DNA of 64,000 nt from positions 1,426,001 through 1,490,000 of the forward strand of contig OZ241903.1 of NCBI GenBank assembly GCA_965203635.1. The letters are read 5' to 3'. Origin of the DNA: Aldehydirespirator sp965203635 (lineage in GTDB: Bacteria > Actinomycetota > Acidimicrobiia > Acidimicrobiales > Aldehydirespiratoraceae). This document shows positions 1-9,214 of this stretch, piece after piece. Every line of letters begins with the position of its first letter. The first letter of the stretch is position 1. The notes beneath the pieces are model-generated. The model was not told where the DNA came from. It searched no databases and was given only the letters and a program-made list of their open reading frames with translations. The position numbers were made by a program, and so were the translations under genes.

Positions 1-1164
1 ACCGGCGGCGACCTGCTGGTCATCGAGCTCGGCGCGCTCGTGCTGGCCCTGGCGGTCGTCGCCCGCCTGGCCCGCCGGATCGGCCTGCCCGCCCTGCCGC
101 TGTACCTGCTGGCCGGGCTGGTCCTCGGCGAGGGCAGCCTCTTCGAGATCGACGCCTCCGAGGACTTCATCGAGGTCGGCGCCGAGATCGGCGTCATCCT
201 GATGCTGTTGATGCTGGGCCTGGAGTTCTCCACCCACGAACTGATCACTAACGTGCGCCGCTCGACCCTGGCCGGGGTGGTCGACCTCGTGCTGAACTTC
301 ACGCCCGGGTTCGTGGCCGGGCTGATCCTCGGCTTCGACCCGATCGTCGCCGTCCTGCTCGGCGGGGTGACCTACATCTCGTCGTCGGGCATCGTGGCCA
401 AGCTGGTGGCCGACCTCGACCGGATCGGCAACCACGAGACCTCGGTCATCCTCAGCGTCCTCGTCATCGAGGACCTGGCCATGGTGCTCTACCTGCCGAT
501 CGTGTCCGGCGTGCTCTTCGGCGGCTCGGCCCTGAACACCACCCTCACCGTCGCCATCTCGCTGGCGGCCGTGATCGGGGTGCTCGGCGTCGCCTACGTG
601 CTGGGCGACCGGCTCAGCGCCATCGCCCTGAGCCAGTCCAGCGAGGCGCTGCTGCTGACCCTGCTGGGCGGCACGCTCCTGGTCGCCGGCCTGGCCGGAC
701 GGCTCAACATCTCCACCGCGGTCGGCGCCTTCGTGGTGGGCGTGGCGCTGTCGGGCGACATCGTCTCGCACGCCCGCGGGCTGCTGCTGCCGCTGCGCAA
801 CCTGTTCGCCGCGGTCTTCTTCGTGTTCTTCGGACTGCAGGTGGACCTCAGCCTGATACCGGGCGTGGCCGTGGCCGCCCTGGCCATCGCGGCCGTCACC
901 GTCGTCACCAAGATCGCCTCCGGCTGGATCGCGGCCGCACGAGCCGGCATCGGCAAGCCCGGCCGGCTGCGGGCCGGGGCCGCCCTCATCGCCCACGGCG
1001 AGTTCTCGATCGTCATCGCCGAGCTCGGCATCGGCCGCGAGAGCGACCTGGGCGCGCTGGCCGCCGCCTACGTCATCGTCCTCACCCTGGTGGGAGCAGT
1101 GCTCTACCAGTTCTCGGACTCCATCACCCTCCCAGCCCCCAAACCCCGCCGAGCCCGCGCCTAG
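1..1164 (+). CDS. Cation:proton antiporter, CPA2/Kef type (5' end outside window)
   Basis: The reading frame is open from the first base, so the protein probably begins before the window; a GTG at 40 is the first internal start. The visible ~387 residues are almost entirely hydrophobic helices typical of the monovalent cation:proton antiporter-2 family: a repeated inverted-helix membrane domain with the SSSGIVAK segment near residue 130 and an IEDLA motif containing the conserved acidic pair around residue 155. These are the usual ion-binding positions of Kef/NapA-like exchangers. The protein ends about 15 residues after the last helix with an Arg-rich tail, so no C-terminal TrkA-N/RCK domain is attached. 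It would exchange Na+ or K+ for protons in the cytoplasmic membrane. Ion specificity cannot be read from the sequence. Confidence 0.85.
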   Translation, partial: TGGDLLVIELGALVLALAVVARLARRIGLPALPLYLLAGLVLGEGSLFEIDASEDFIEVGAEIGVILMLLMLGLEFSTHELITNVRRSTLAGVVDLVLNFTPGFVAGLILGFDPIVAVLLGGVTYISSSGIVAKLVADLDRIGNHETSVILSVLVIEDLAMVLYLPIVSGVLFGGSALNTTLTVAISLAAVIGVLGVAYVLGDRLSAIALSQSSEALLLTLLGGTLLVAGLAGRLNISTAVGAFVVGVALSGDIVSHARGLLLPLRNLFAAVFFVFFGLQVDLSLIPGVAVAALAIAAVTVVTKIASGWIAAARAGIGKPGRLRAGAALIAHGEFSIVIAELGIGRESDLGALAAAYVIVLTLVGAVLYQFSDSITLPAPKPRRARA

Positions 1165-1213
1165 AAGCGAGCGCGGATTGATGTGAGGCCTGTCGTGTCG
1201 CAACGGGGTCACC

Positions 1214-1725
1214 CCCGCTCTTGTTCGCTGCGCTCACGGGCCGCTCGGGCCTGCTGCCCGCTCATGTTCGCTGCGCTCACGGGCCGCTCGGGCCTGCTGC
1301 CCGCTCTTGTTCGCTGTGCTCACGGGCCGCTCGGGCCTGCTGCCCGCTCTTGTTCGCTGTGCTCACGGGCCGCTCGGGCCTGCTGCCCGCTCTTGTTCGC
1401 TGTGCTCACGGGCCGCTCGGGCCTGCTGCCCGCTCTTGTTCGCTGTGCTCACGGGCCGCTCGGGCCTGCTGCCCGCTCTTGTTCGCTGTGCTCACGGGCC
1501 GCTCGGGCCTGCTGCCCGCTCTTGTTCGCTGTGCTCACGGGCCGCTCGGGCCTGCTGCCCGCTCTTGTTCGCTGTGCTCACGGGCCGCTCGGGCCTGCTG
1601 CCCGCTCTTGTTCGCTGTGCTCACGGGCCGCTCGGGCCTGCTGCCCGCTCTTGTTCGCTGTGCTCACGGGCCGCTCGGGCCTGCTGCCCGCTCTTGTTCG
1701 CTGTGCTCACGGGCCGCTCGGGCCC
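1214..1725. repeat. Tandem array of twelve 43-bp units (family R1)
   Basis: Twelve head-to-tail units start at 1214, 1257, 1300 and so on to 1687, with period exactly 43 and almost no divergence. The first two units carry TTCGCTGCGC and the rest TTCGCTGTGC; unit 2 has CTCATG in place of CTCTTG; the last unit lacks the final CTGCTG. Each unit contains GGCC-GCTCG-GGCC, able to form a short hairpin. There are no unique spacers, so this is not CRISPR. Long open frames run through the array only because 43 is not a multiple of 3 and the units lack stops. The gene-free stretch 1165-1892 holds this array and the promoter of the next gene pair. Confidence 0.9.
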
Positions 1726-1880
1726 TAGGGGCCTCGCCCGTATGAGCCGGACTCGCGCATCTATCCGCTCGGCCTCTAGACCTCCACCAGTCGCAGCGGT
1801 GTGTGGCCGGCGATGGCTCCGTAGTCCCAACGAGGATCGGGATGACGACCGCGCTCGGCCGTGTGGCGGTGACAGTTGAC

Positions 1881-1898
1881 TACAATGTCGTCATGACG
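1881..1898 (+). promoter_or_regulatory. Leaderless promoter and palindromic operator of the toxin-antitoxin pair
   Basis: TACAAT at 1881-1886 is a good -10 hexamer lying exactly 6 nt before the ATG at 1893, so transcription would begin at the start codon. CGTCATGACG at 1889-1898 is a perfect 10-bp palindrome centred on that ATG. Short palindromes of this kind are typical binding sites of ribbon-helix-helix antitoxins, so autorepression is likely (inference). Confidence 0.5.
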
Positions 1899-2315
1899 GT
1901 GCTGTCGGTCCGGTTCAAGCGTCCGGGTGTCCACGAGCGGCTCAAGCGGAGCGCGGCCCAGCGGGCCGAATCGATCTCTTCGGCGGGGGAGCGCCTGATC
2001 GATGAGGGACTGCGCATGGAGGCCTATCCCGGGATCGTCTTTCGCGACGGGCCGGCCGGCCGGCGGGCCGCGCTGGACACCGGGCCCGATGTGTGGCAGG
2101 TCGTCCCGCTGCTTCAGGGTCTCGAGGGAAGCCTCGAGGAGCGGATCGCGGAAACGGCTGAGCAGCTCTGGCTCACCGAGAGGCAGGTCCGCGCTGTCAG
2201 CCGCTATTACGCCGAGTTCACCGACGAGATCGACGCCATGATCGCGCACAATCTGGAGGTCTCCGACCGAGAGTTGGCCGCCTGGGAGAACGAGCGCAAG
2301 CTGCTGACCGGGTGA
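1893..2315 (+). CDS. Antitoxin, RHH-like N-terminus with DUF433-like C-terminus
   Basis: A 140-residue protein. The first ~45 residues (MTVLSVRFKRPGVHERLK...) look like a ribbon-helix-helix DNA-binding segment. The section starting YPGIVFRDGPAGRRAAL resembles the DUF433 fold commonly found in antitoxins paired with DUF5615 PIN-like toxins. ATG 1893 was chosen over an in-frame GTG/ATG about 90 nt upstream because a -10 hexamer lies 6 nt before it and a palindrome covers it. The stop overlaps the start of the toxin (GTGA at 2312-2315), so the two are translationally coupled. It would neutralise the toxin and repress the operon. Family assignment is by pattern only. Confidence 0.65.
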   Translation: MTVLSVRFKRPGVHERLKRSAAQRAESISSAGERLIDEGLRMEAYPGIVFRDGPAGRRAALDTGPDVWQVVPLLQGLEGSLEERIAETAEQLWLTERQVRAVSRYYAEFTDEIDAMIAHNLEVSDRELAAWENERKLLTG

Positions 2316-2692
2316 AGCTCCTCCTCGATGAGATGTACGCCCCCAGTGTCGCGGCCTTGCTGCGAGACTGGGGGCACGACGCCATCGCCGTCAAGGAGCG
2401 TCCCGACCTCATAAGGCTGCCTGACGAGGATCTGGTGCGGGCCGCGACGGCCGAAGGCAGAGCGGTCGTCACCGAGGATGTGCAGGACTTCGCGGCGCTT
2501 GACCGGCGCATCCATGCCGCGGCACAGCGTCACTCGGGGCTGGTCCTCGCCCATGCCCGCCGGTTCCCCCGCTCAGTGGGGAACCATGAGCGAGTGCTGG
2601 CCGATGCGCTCGCCGCGTTCCTCGCGGCGCGCGGCGCCATTCTCGACGATGTCGAGTCGTTCGTATGGTGGCTCGAGCGACCCGACCGATGA
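2312..2692 (+). CDS. PIN-like toxin (DUF5615 / Mut7-C type)
   Basis: A 126-residue protein beginning MKLLLDEMYAPSVAALLR, the hallmark N-terminus of DUF5615 PIN-like proteins, in which the first acidic pair (D6-E7) contributes to the metal site. Further conserved acidic residues follow in the DEDLVRAA and VVTEDVQDF segments, the usual PIN arrangement. It would act as a metal-dependent ribonuclease. The GTG start overlaps the antitoxin stop by 4 bp and the antitoxin comes first, as usual for type II modules. The size is normal for the family and all acidic positions I can identify are present, so it looks intact. Confidence 0.75.
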   Translation: MKLLLDEMYAPSVAALLRDWGHDAIAVKERPDLIRLPDEDLVRAATAEGRAVVTEDVQDFAALDRRIHAAAQRHSGLVLAHARRFPRSVGNHERVLADALAAFLAARGAILDDVESFVWWLERPDR

Positions 2693-2742
2693 GCATCGGC
2701 TTGGGTGCATTGGCCTTGTCATGCAGCGGTGCCGTTGTGCGC

Positions 2743-3648
2743 TCAGTCCTGGGCGAGGCGGGTGATCAGTAGGACTACCGCGAAGCCGACGACGGCCGCC
2801 ACGGTGGGGGCGGCCCACTCGCCGGCGCTGGGCCAGTGCAGGCCGGTGCCGGAGATCATCTCGTGCTCGTGGCGGCTGATCACGCCCACGCCGTTGGGCC
2901 AGGGCCACAGCACCCTCAGCGACCCGAACATCAGCCCCACCAGCACGGCCATCACCGTGTTGCGGCCCTGATCCAGCAGCCATCCCAGCACCGTCGAGAA
3001 CAGGCCGAGGCCGACTGCGGCGCCGGCCAGGAACACGGCCGCCTCGAGGTAGTGGCGGTCGGTCACGATGTGGAGGACCGCCCCGTACATGCCCAGCATC
3101 AACAGCAGGAACGCGCCCGAGATGCCGGGCAGGATCATGGCGCATATCGCTATGGCCCCGGCCCCGGCCAGCACCAGCAGCGACGGGTCGGCTACCGGAC
3201 CCGACTGCAGGCCCAGAAGGGCGAACGTCGCCACGGCGGCCACCGCCATCAACACGACCTGGATCGCGCCCCGCCACTCGAACAGCCGGCACGCCGACAC
3301 CGCCGACGCCAGCACCAGACCGCAGAACAGGCCGGCCATCGTCTCGGGTCGCTCCTCCAGCTGGGTCTCGATCACCGAGGCCAGCAGCAGGATCGTCCCC
3401 AGGATCCCGACCAGCAGCGGCACGATCAGCCACCAGTCCACCCCGGCCAGCCGCCGCCCGGCCTTCCGCCAGTCGCCCCGCAGCAACCGGGCCGCGGCCC
3501 CCGCCAGCTCCCGGATCGCGCCCAGCAGCCGCTCGTAGATGCCGAGCACCACCGCGATGGTTCCGCCCGACACGCCCGGCACCACGTCGGCCGCGCCCAT
3601 GGCCACCCCCCGGGCCAGCCCGAGCGCCAGTCGCCGCCCCGACCGCAC
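2743..3648 (-). CDS. popT: DUF368 polyprenyl-phosphate translocase family protein
   Basis: A 301-residue polytopic membrane protein with the two DUF368 signatures: GAADVVPGVSGGTIA near the N-terminus and its inverted-repeat counterpart LPGISGAFLLLMLGMY near residue 170. Members of DUF368 (PopT) recycle undecaprenyl phosphate across the cytoplasmic membrane for cell-envelope synthesis; that role is known for the family, not shown here. The GTG start lies only 4 nt after the sdhB stop, so it is probably the last gene of the sdhC-sdhA-sdhB transcript. Nothing in the sequence explains that pairing with respiration; read-through from a strong promoter is the simplest view. Confidence 0.85.
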   Translation of the reverse strand: MRSGRRLALGLARGVAMGAADVVPGVSGGTIAVVLGIYERLLGAIRELAGAAARLLRGDWRKAGRRLAGVDWWLIVPLLVGILGTILLLASVIETQLEERPETMAGLFCGLVLASAVSACRLFEWRGAIQVVLMAVAAVATFALLGLQSGPVADPSLLVLAGAGAIAICAMILPGISGAFLLLMLGMYGAVLHIVTDRHYLEAAVFLAGAAVGLGLFSTVLGWLLDQGRNTVMAVLVGLMFGSLRVLWPWPNGVGVISRHEHEMISGTGLHWPSAGEWAAPTVAAVVGFAVVLLITRLAQD

Positions 3649-3652
3649 CCGG

Positions 3653-4485
3653 TCAGGCCTGCGAGGCGAGGCGGCGGTTCTTGACCTTGGCCTTCAGGTA
3701 GTCCCGGTTGAGCACCGCGATGAAGTCGAGGCTGATCTCCTTGGGGCAGGCCTCGGTGCACTCGCCGTGGTTGGTGCACGACCCGAAGAACGACTCCATC
3801 GTCTCCACCATGGCCTCGGCCCGCCGCCACCGCTCGGGCTGGCCCTGGGGCAGCACGTTCAGATGGCCGAGCTTGGCCGCGGTGAACAGCTGGGCCGCCG
3901 AGTTGGGGCAGGCGGCCACGCACGCCCCGCAGCCGATGCAGGCCGCCGCGTCCATGGCGAAGTCGGCCACGTCCTTGGGGACCGGGATCTCGTTGGCGTC
4001 GGGGGCGGTGCCGGTGGGCGCCGAGATGAAGCCGCCCGACTCGATGATCCGGTCGAAGGCCCGCCGGTCCACCATCAGGTCCTTCACCACCGGGAACGAC
4101 GCCGCCCGGAACGGCTCGATCACGATCTCGTCGCCGTCGCGGAACTTGCGCATGTGCAGCTGGCAGGTGGCGGTGGCCTTCTCGGGGCCGTGGGGCCGCC
4201 CGTTGATCATCACCCCGCACGTGCCGCAGATGCCCTCCCGGCAGTCGTGGGCGAAGGTGATCGGCTCGACGTCGTCGTCGATGAGGCGCTCGTTGACGAT
4301 GTCGAGCATCTCCAGGAACGAGCAGTCCTCCGGGATGTCGTGGGCGTCGACGTCCAGGAAGCTCCCCGGCTCGTCGGGCCCCGCCTGGCGCCAGATCCGC
4401 AGCCTCAGCCGCAGCGTCGCCTGATGCCCGTTCCCCGAGCTCCCGTTGCCGGCGCTCACGCCCGAGCCCGGCCCGTTGCCGGCGC

Positions 4486-4489
<4 letters not shown>
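3653..4489 (-). CDS. sdhB: Succinate dehydrogenase / fumarate reductase iron-sulfur subunit
   Basis: A 278-residue protein with the N-terminal plant-type [2Fe-2S] motif (CREGICGTC, distal Cys in TATC) and two C-terminal ferredoxin-like clusters, CIGCGACVAACP and CTNHGECTEACP, that ligate the [4Fe-4S] and [3Fe-4S] centres. It passes electrons from SdhA to the membrane subunit. The GTG start overlaps the sdhA stop (GTGA). The codons right after the start, GTGAGCGCCGGCAACGG, are repeated 30 nt downstream, giving a Gly/Ser/Asn-rich leader and a second possible GTG start at 4459. Other residues match SdhB of the sdhCAB arrangement with a single membrane subunit. Confidence 0.95.
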
Positions 4490-6418
<1,929 letters not shown>

Positions 6419-6426
<8 letters not shown>

Positions 6427-6610
6427 GCGACCACTCCGCTCATGCGACCACCCCCGCCTGGACCGTCGAGGCTGACGTCCCGCTCATGCGACCACCCCGC
6501 TCATGCGACCACCCCGCTCATGCGACATCCCCGCTCATGCGACCACTCCCGCCCGGACCATCGAGGCTGACGTCCCCGCTCATGCGACCACCCCCGCCTG
6601 GACCAGGATC
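6419..6610 (-). repeat. Expanded sdhC stop / sdhA start junction repeat
   Basis: Between the sdhC stop and the sdhA start, the motif GTCGCATGAGCGG occurs seven times, with ATG first bases at 6583, 6538, 6521, 6504, 6487, 6443 and 6426. Spacings are 45, 17, 17, 17, 44 and 17. Longer copies also include the GGTCCAGGCGGGGG sequence that encodes the SdhC C-terminus. Each copy contains ATGA, a stop overlapping a start. The array therefore looks like tandem duplication of an original 4-bp overlapping sdhC-sdhA junction. Confidence 0.85.
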
Positions 6611-7356
6611 GGGAAGCTGAGGTTGCCGACCAGGATCGCCCCGGCGATCACCGTGGCCAGCCCCCGCCGCAAGTGGTTGAACCGCGGGTTGTTCACCCCC
6701 AGCGTCTGGAACGCCGACCACATGCCGTGGTAGATGTGCACCGACAGCGCCACGTTGGCCACGATGTAGATGATCGCCACCGGGATCGACGACAGCGACT
6801 CCACCACGTTGTGGTAAACGTCGCCCCGGACGTAGTCGTCGCCCAGCCACCAGCCCCAGGTCAGGTCGGCCAGGTGGAACAGCACGTACAGGCCGACGAT
6901 GGGGCCGGTCCAGCGCATGGTCCGGCTGGCGAAGTTGACGGCCACGTAGTCCTGCCCGCCGGCGTAGCGCTTGTTGCCGCTCACCCAGTTGGCCCTGGGG
7001 CTGCTGCGCCGGCTGATCTCCTTGAGCGACCAGGCGCTGTGGATGTGCAGCACGAACATGGCCAGCAGCCCGATCCGCATCACCCACAGGATCAGGGTGC
7101 GGGGCACCAGGTGGCCGCCCAGGTCCCGCAGCGCCTCGGCGTACTCGTTGATCTGGGTCGGGCCCTCGTACAGGTGCAGGTTGCCGATCATGTGCACGAT
7201 CACGAAGGCCAGCAGCCCGACCCCGGTGACCGCCATCACGTACTTCTTGCCGACGGCGGTCTGGTAGATGTTCAGCGGCCAGGGAAGCTCACGCCGGCGC
7301 CGTCTCAGCGGCGGCACCCGCTCGGCGGTCTCCGGGGGAGCGACCGTCTGCGCCAT
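6580..7356 (-). CDS. sdhC: Succinate dehydrogenase cytochrome b subunit
   Basis: A 258-residue membrane protein with about five hydrophobic helices and His residues inside helices (for example HMIGNLHLYEG and VLHIHSAWSL) suited to bind haem b. This is the size and topology of the single-subunit SdhC anchor (cytochrome b558 family), not the sdhC plus sdhD pair. It hands electrons to the quinone pool. It is first in the sdhCAB operon. The ATG is preceded by TAGGTT at 7363-7368 with a 6-nt gap, suggesting a leaderless message. The stop forms an ATGA overlap with the first of seven repeated start sites. Confidence 0.92.
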   Translation of the reverse strand: MAQTVAPPETAERVPPLRRRRRELPWPLNIYQTAVGKKYVMAVTGVGLLAFVIVHMIGNLHLYEGPTQINEYAEALRDLGGHLVPRTLILWVMRIGLLAMFVLHIHSAWSLKEISRRSSPRANWVSGNKRYAGGQDYVAVNFASRTMRWTGPIVGLYVLFHLADLTWGWWLGDDYVRGDVYHNVVESLSSIPVAIIYIVANVALSVHIYHGMWSAFQTLGVNNPRFNHLRRGLATVIAGAILVGNLSFPILVQAGVVA

Positions 7357-7362
7357 CCCCCA

Positions 7363-7416
7363 AACCTAGCGCCCGTGTCTCCCGCCCCCCCGAAATTGAG
7401 GTCGGATGGGTAGCGT
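7363..7416. promoter_or_regulatory. Divergent leaderless promoters for sdhC and the PLD gene
   Basis: In the 66-bp gap between the divergent genes, each start codon has a -10-like hexamer exactly 6 nt upstream: TAGGTT (7368-7363, minus strand) for sdhC and TAGCGT (7411-7416, plus strand) for the GTG at 7423. There is no Shine-Dalgarno sequence for either gene. Confidence 0.5.
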
Positions 7417-7422
7417 CGGCGG

Positions 7423-8517
7423 GTGACTGGCGGGGACACCGGCGGGGGCTCTATGCGGTTGCTGGACAACCGGGAGTTCGTCGAGGACCTGCACCGCGCC
7501 CTGGCTGCGGCCGAGCGGCGGGTGCTGATCCAGGTGATGACCTTCGACGGCGACGCCTCCGGCCTGACCGTGGCCGACCTGCTGGCCGCAGCCGCCGGCC
7601 GGGGCGTGGACGTGAGGCTGCTCGTCGACTGCTTCGCCCTGCGCTACGTCAGTGACCGGAAGGACACCGACCCGTCCGTGCAGGACGAGGTCGCGGCGAC
7701 GAAGGCCATGTTCGACCGGCTGAGGGTCGCCGGCGTGGACGTGACCTTCACCCAGCCGTTCGGGCCGGTGAAGTTCTTCGGTCTCAGCCGCAACCACAAG
7801 AAGCTCTACGTGGTGGACAACCACGCCTACCTCGGCGGCATCAACATCAGCGACCACAACTTCGCCTGGCGGGACTTCATGATCCGCACCACCGACCCCG
7901 CCATCGTGGACGCCCTGGCCCAGGACTTCGCCCGCACCGAGCGAGGCGACCGCCGCTCCGTGAACACCACGGTTCTGACCAACAGGGAGATCGAGCCGGC
8001 ATTCACCGAGATCATCAACGGCGCGAGCCGCAGCCTCGTCCTCGCCTCCCCCTACTCCCTCGACGTCGGGATCGTCAAGCTGCTCGGCCAGGCCAGGGCC
8101 CCGGCCAAGGCAGTCATCACCGCTCGGCAGAACAACTACCGCTGGTTGCGGCTGGCCGAGCCCTACATCTGGAGCCGCCTGGCCCGTGCCGGCGTGGAGC
8201 TGCACACCTACCCGGACTTCTTCCACGCCCGCTTCCTGCTGGCCGACGACGCCAAGCTGCTCATCGGCTCGTCGAACTTCAGCCGTCACAGCTTCCGGTG
8301 CAACCAGGAGGTCTGCCTGTTGATCACCGACCGAGCGTTCATCGCCGACTTCCGGCGACGGATGCTGGCCGACACCGGCCCCCTGGAGCCCACCGAGCGG
8401 AGTCACAACCCCGCGGCCGCAATCACGGGCGCAGTGGTGGCCCACTTCTACTTCCACGCCCTCATCGGCGCGGCACAGGTCGTGGCGCCCTTCGCCCCCG
8501 CCCTCGCCCGCCGCTGA
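7423..8517 (+). CDS. Phospholipase D-like / cardiolipin-synthase-like protein
   Basis: A 364-residue protein with two PLD repeats. The first HKD motif is intact: HKKLYVVD at about residues 126-133, followed by GGINI. The second reads HARFLLAD with GSSNFS downstream, so the usual Lys is replaced by Arg. The family transfers phosphatidyl groups, for example in cardiolipin synthesis, through a covalent His intermediate. No N-terminal membrane helices are seen, unlike classical Cls, so it may be a soluble or peripheral enzyme. GTG 7423 is favoured over ATG 7453 because TAGCGT lies 6 nt upstream of it. Activity of the variant second motif is uncertain. Confidence 0.75.
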   Translation: MTGGDTGGGSMRLLDNREFVEDLHRALAAAERRVLIQVMTFDGDASGLTVADLLAAAAGRGVDVRLLVDCFALRYVSDRKDTDPSVQDEVAATKAMFDRLRVAGVDVTFTQPFGPVKFFGLSRNHKKLYVVDNHAYLGGINISDHNFAWRDFMIRTTDPAIVDALAQDFARTERGDRRSVNTTVLTNREIEPAFTEIINGASRSLVLASPYSLDVGIVKLLGQARAPAKAVITARQNNYRWLRLAEPYIWSRLARAGVELHTYPDFFHARFLLADDAKLLIGSSNFSRHSFRCNQEVCLLITDRAFIADFRRRMLADTGPLEPTERSHNPAAAITGAVVAHFYFHALIGAAQVVAPFAPALARR

Positions 8518-8550
8518 CCCGCGGCACCCCGTGAGGGCCTGGGCCGAGAC

Positions 8551-9198
8551 TCAGTCCACCCGAGCCTGCGAGGCGGGGAAGATGCCGGGCATCACCTCGA
8601 AGCCGGGGATCCGCTTCACCCGGTCGGTCCAGCGCCTCAACGCCGGGTAGTCGAGCCGGGAGATCCCGCCCTCCTCCGACAGCACCACGTCGGGGAACAG
8701 GGCGATGTCGGCGATGGTGGGGTGCGGGCCCGAGCACACCCACTCCCGGCCGTCACGCTCGCGGAACCACAGGTGCTCGTCCAGCACCCGGAACAGCCGG
8801 TGGGCGCCGGCCTGGCACGCCTCGAGGTCGAAGTCGTAGCCGAGGTTGACGCACAGCCGGGCCGCCGACGCGGTGTTGGTGGTGCCCTCCGCGAACAGCA
8901 TCCACGAAGCGGTCTCGCCCAGCAGCCCGGGATCGCCGGTCGGGTACCACAGCCCGCTCGGGTCGTACCTGGCCGCCAGGTACACCAGGATGGCGTGGGC
9001 GTCCCACAGGATGTAGCCGTCGTCGTCGATGACCGGGATGTGGCCCAGCGGGTTGATCTTGCGGAACTCCTCGCCCTTGTGCTCCCACCCCGGGAAGAAG
9101 TCCACGGGGACCGTCTCATAGGTGACGTCGAGGATGCTCATCATCAGCCGCTGCTTGTAGCAGTTGACCGACAGCACGTAGTCGTACAACTTGATCAT
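8551..9198 (-). CDS. Glutathione S-transferase family protein
   Basis: A 215-residue protein with a thioredoxin-like N-terminal domain (MIKLYDYVLSVNCYKQRL; cis-Pro region GHIPVIDDDG; then the ILWDAHAILVYLA strand-helix that binds the gamma-glutamyl moiety) and an all-helical C-terminal domain ending with PTIADIALFPDVVL. It is the normal length for soluble GSTs. It starts 16 nt after the stop of the Rieske-reductase fusion and is probably co-transcribed with it, so it may serve the same oxidative pathway. Actinobacteria mostly use mycothiol, so the thiol cofactor is open. Confidence 0.85.
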   Translation of the reverse strand: MIKLYDYVLSVNCYKQRLMMSILDVTYETVPVDFFPGWEHKGEEFRKINPLGHIPVIDDDGYILWDAHAILVYLAARYDPSGLWYPTGDPGLLGETASWMLFAEGTTNTASAARLCVNLGYDFDLEACQAGAHRLFRVLDEHLWFRERDGREWVCSGPHPTIADIALFPDVVLSEEGGISRLDYPALRRWTDRVKRIPGFEVMPGIFPASQARVD

Positions 9199-9214
9199 CG
9201 CCCGCCGCCCCGCA

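Noticed and set aside
1214..1725. CRISPR array
   Set aside because: The units are contiguous with no unique spacers and no cas genes are near.
1183..1879. Three overlapping plus-strand frames of 170-190 codons through the 43-bp array
   Set aside because: They are open in every frame because the unit has no stops; the predicted peptides are pure repeats with no start signal.
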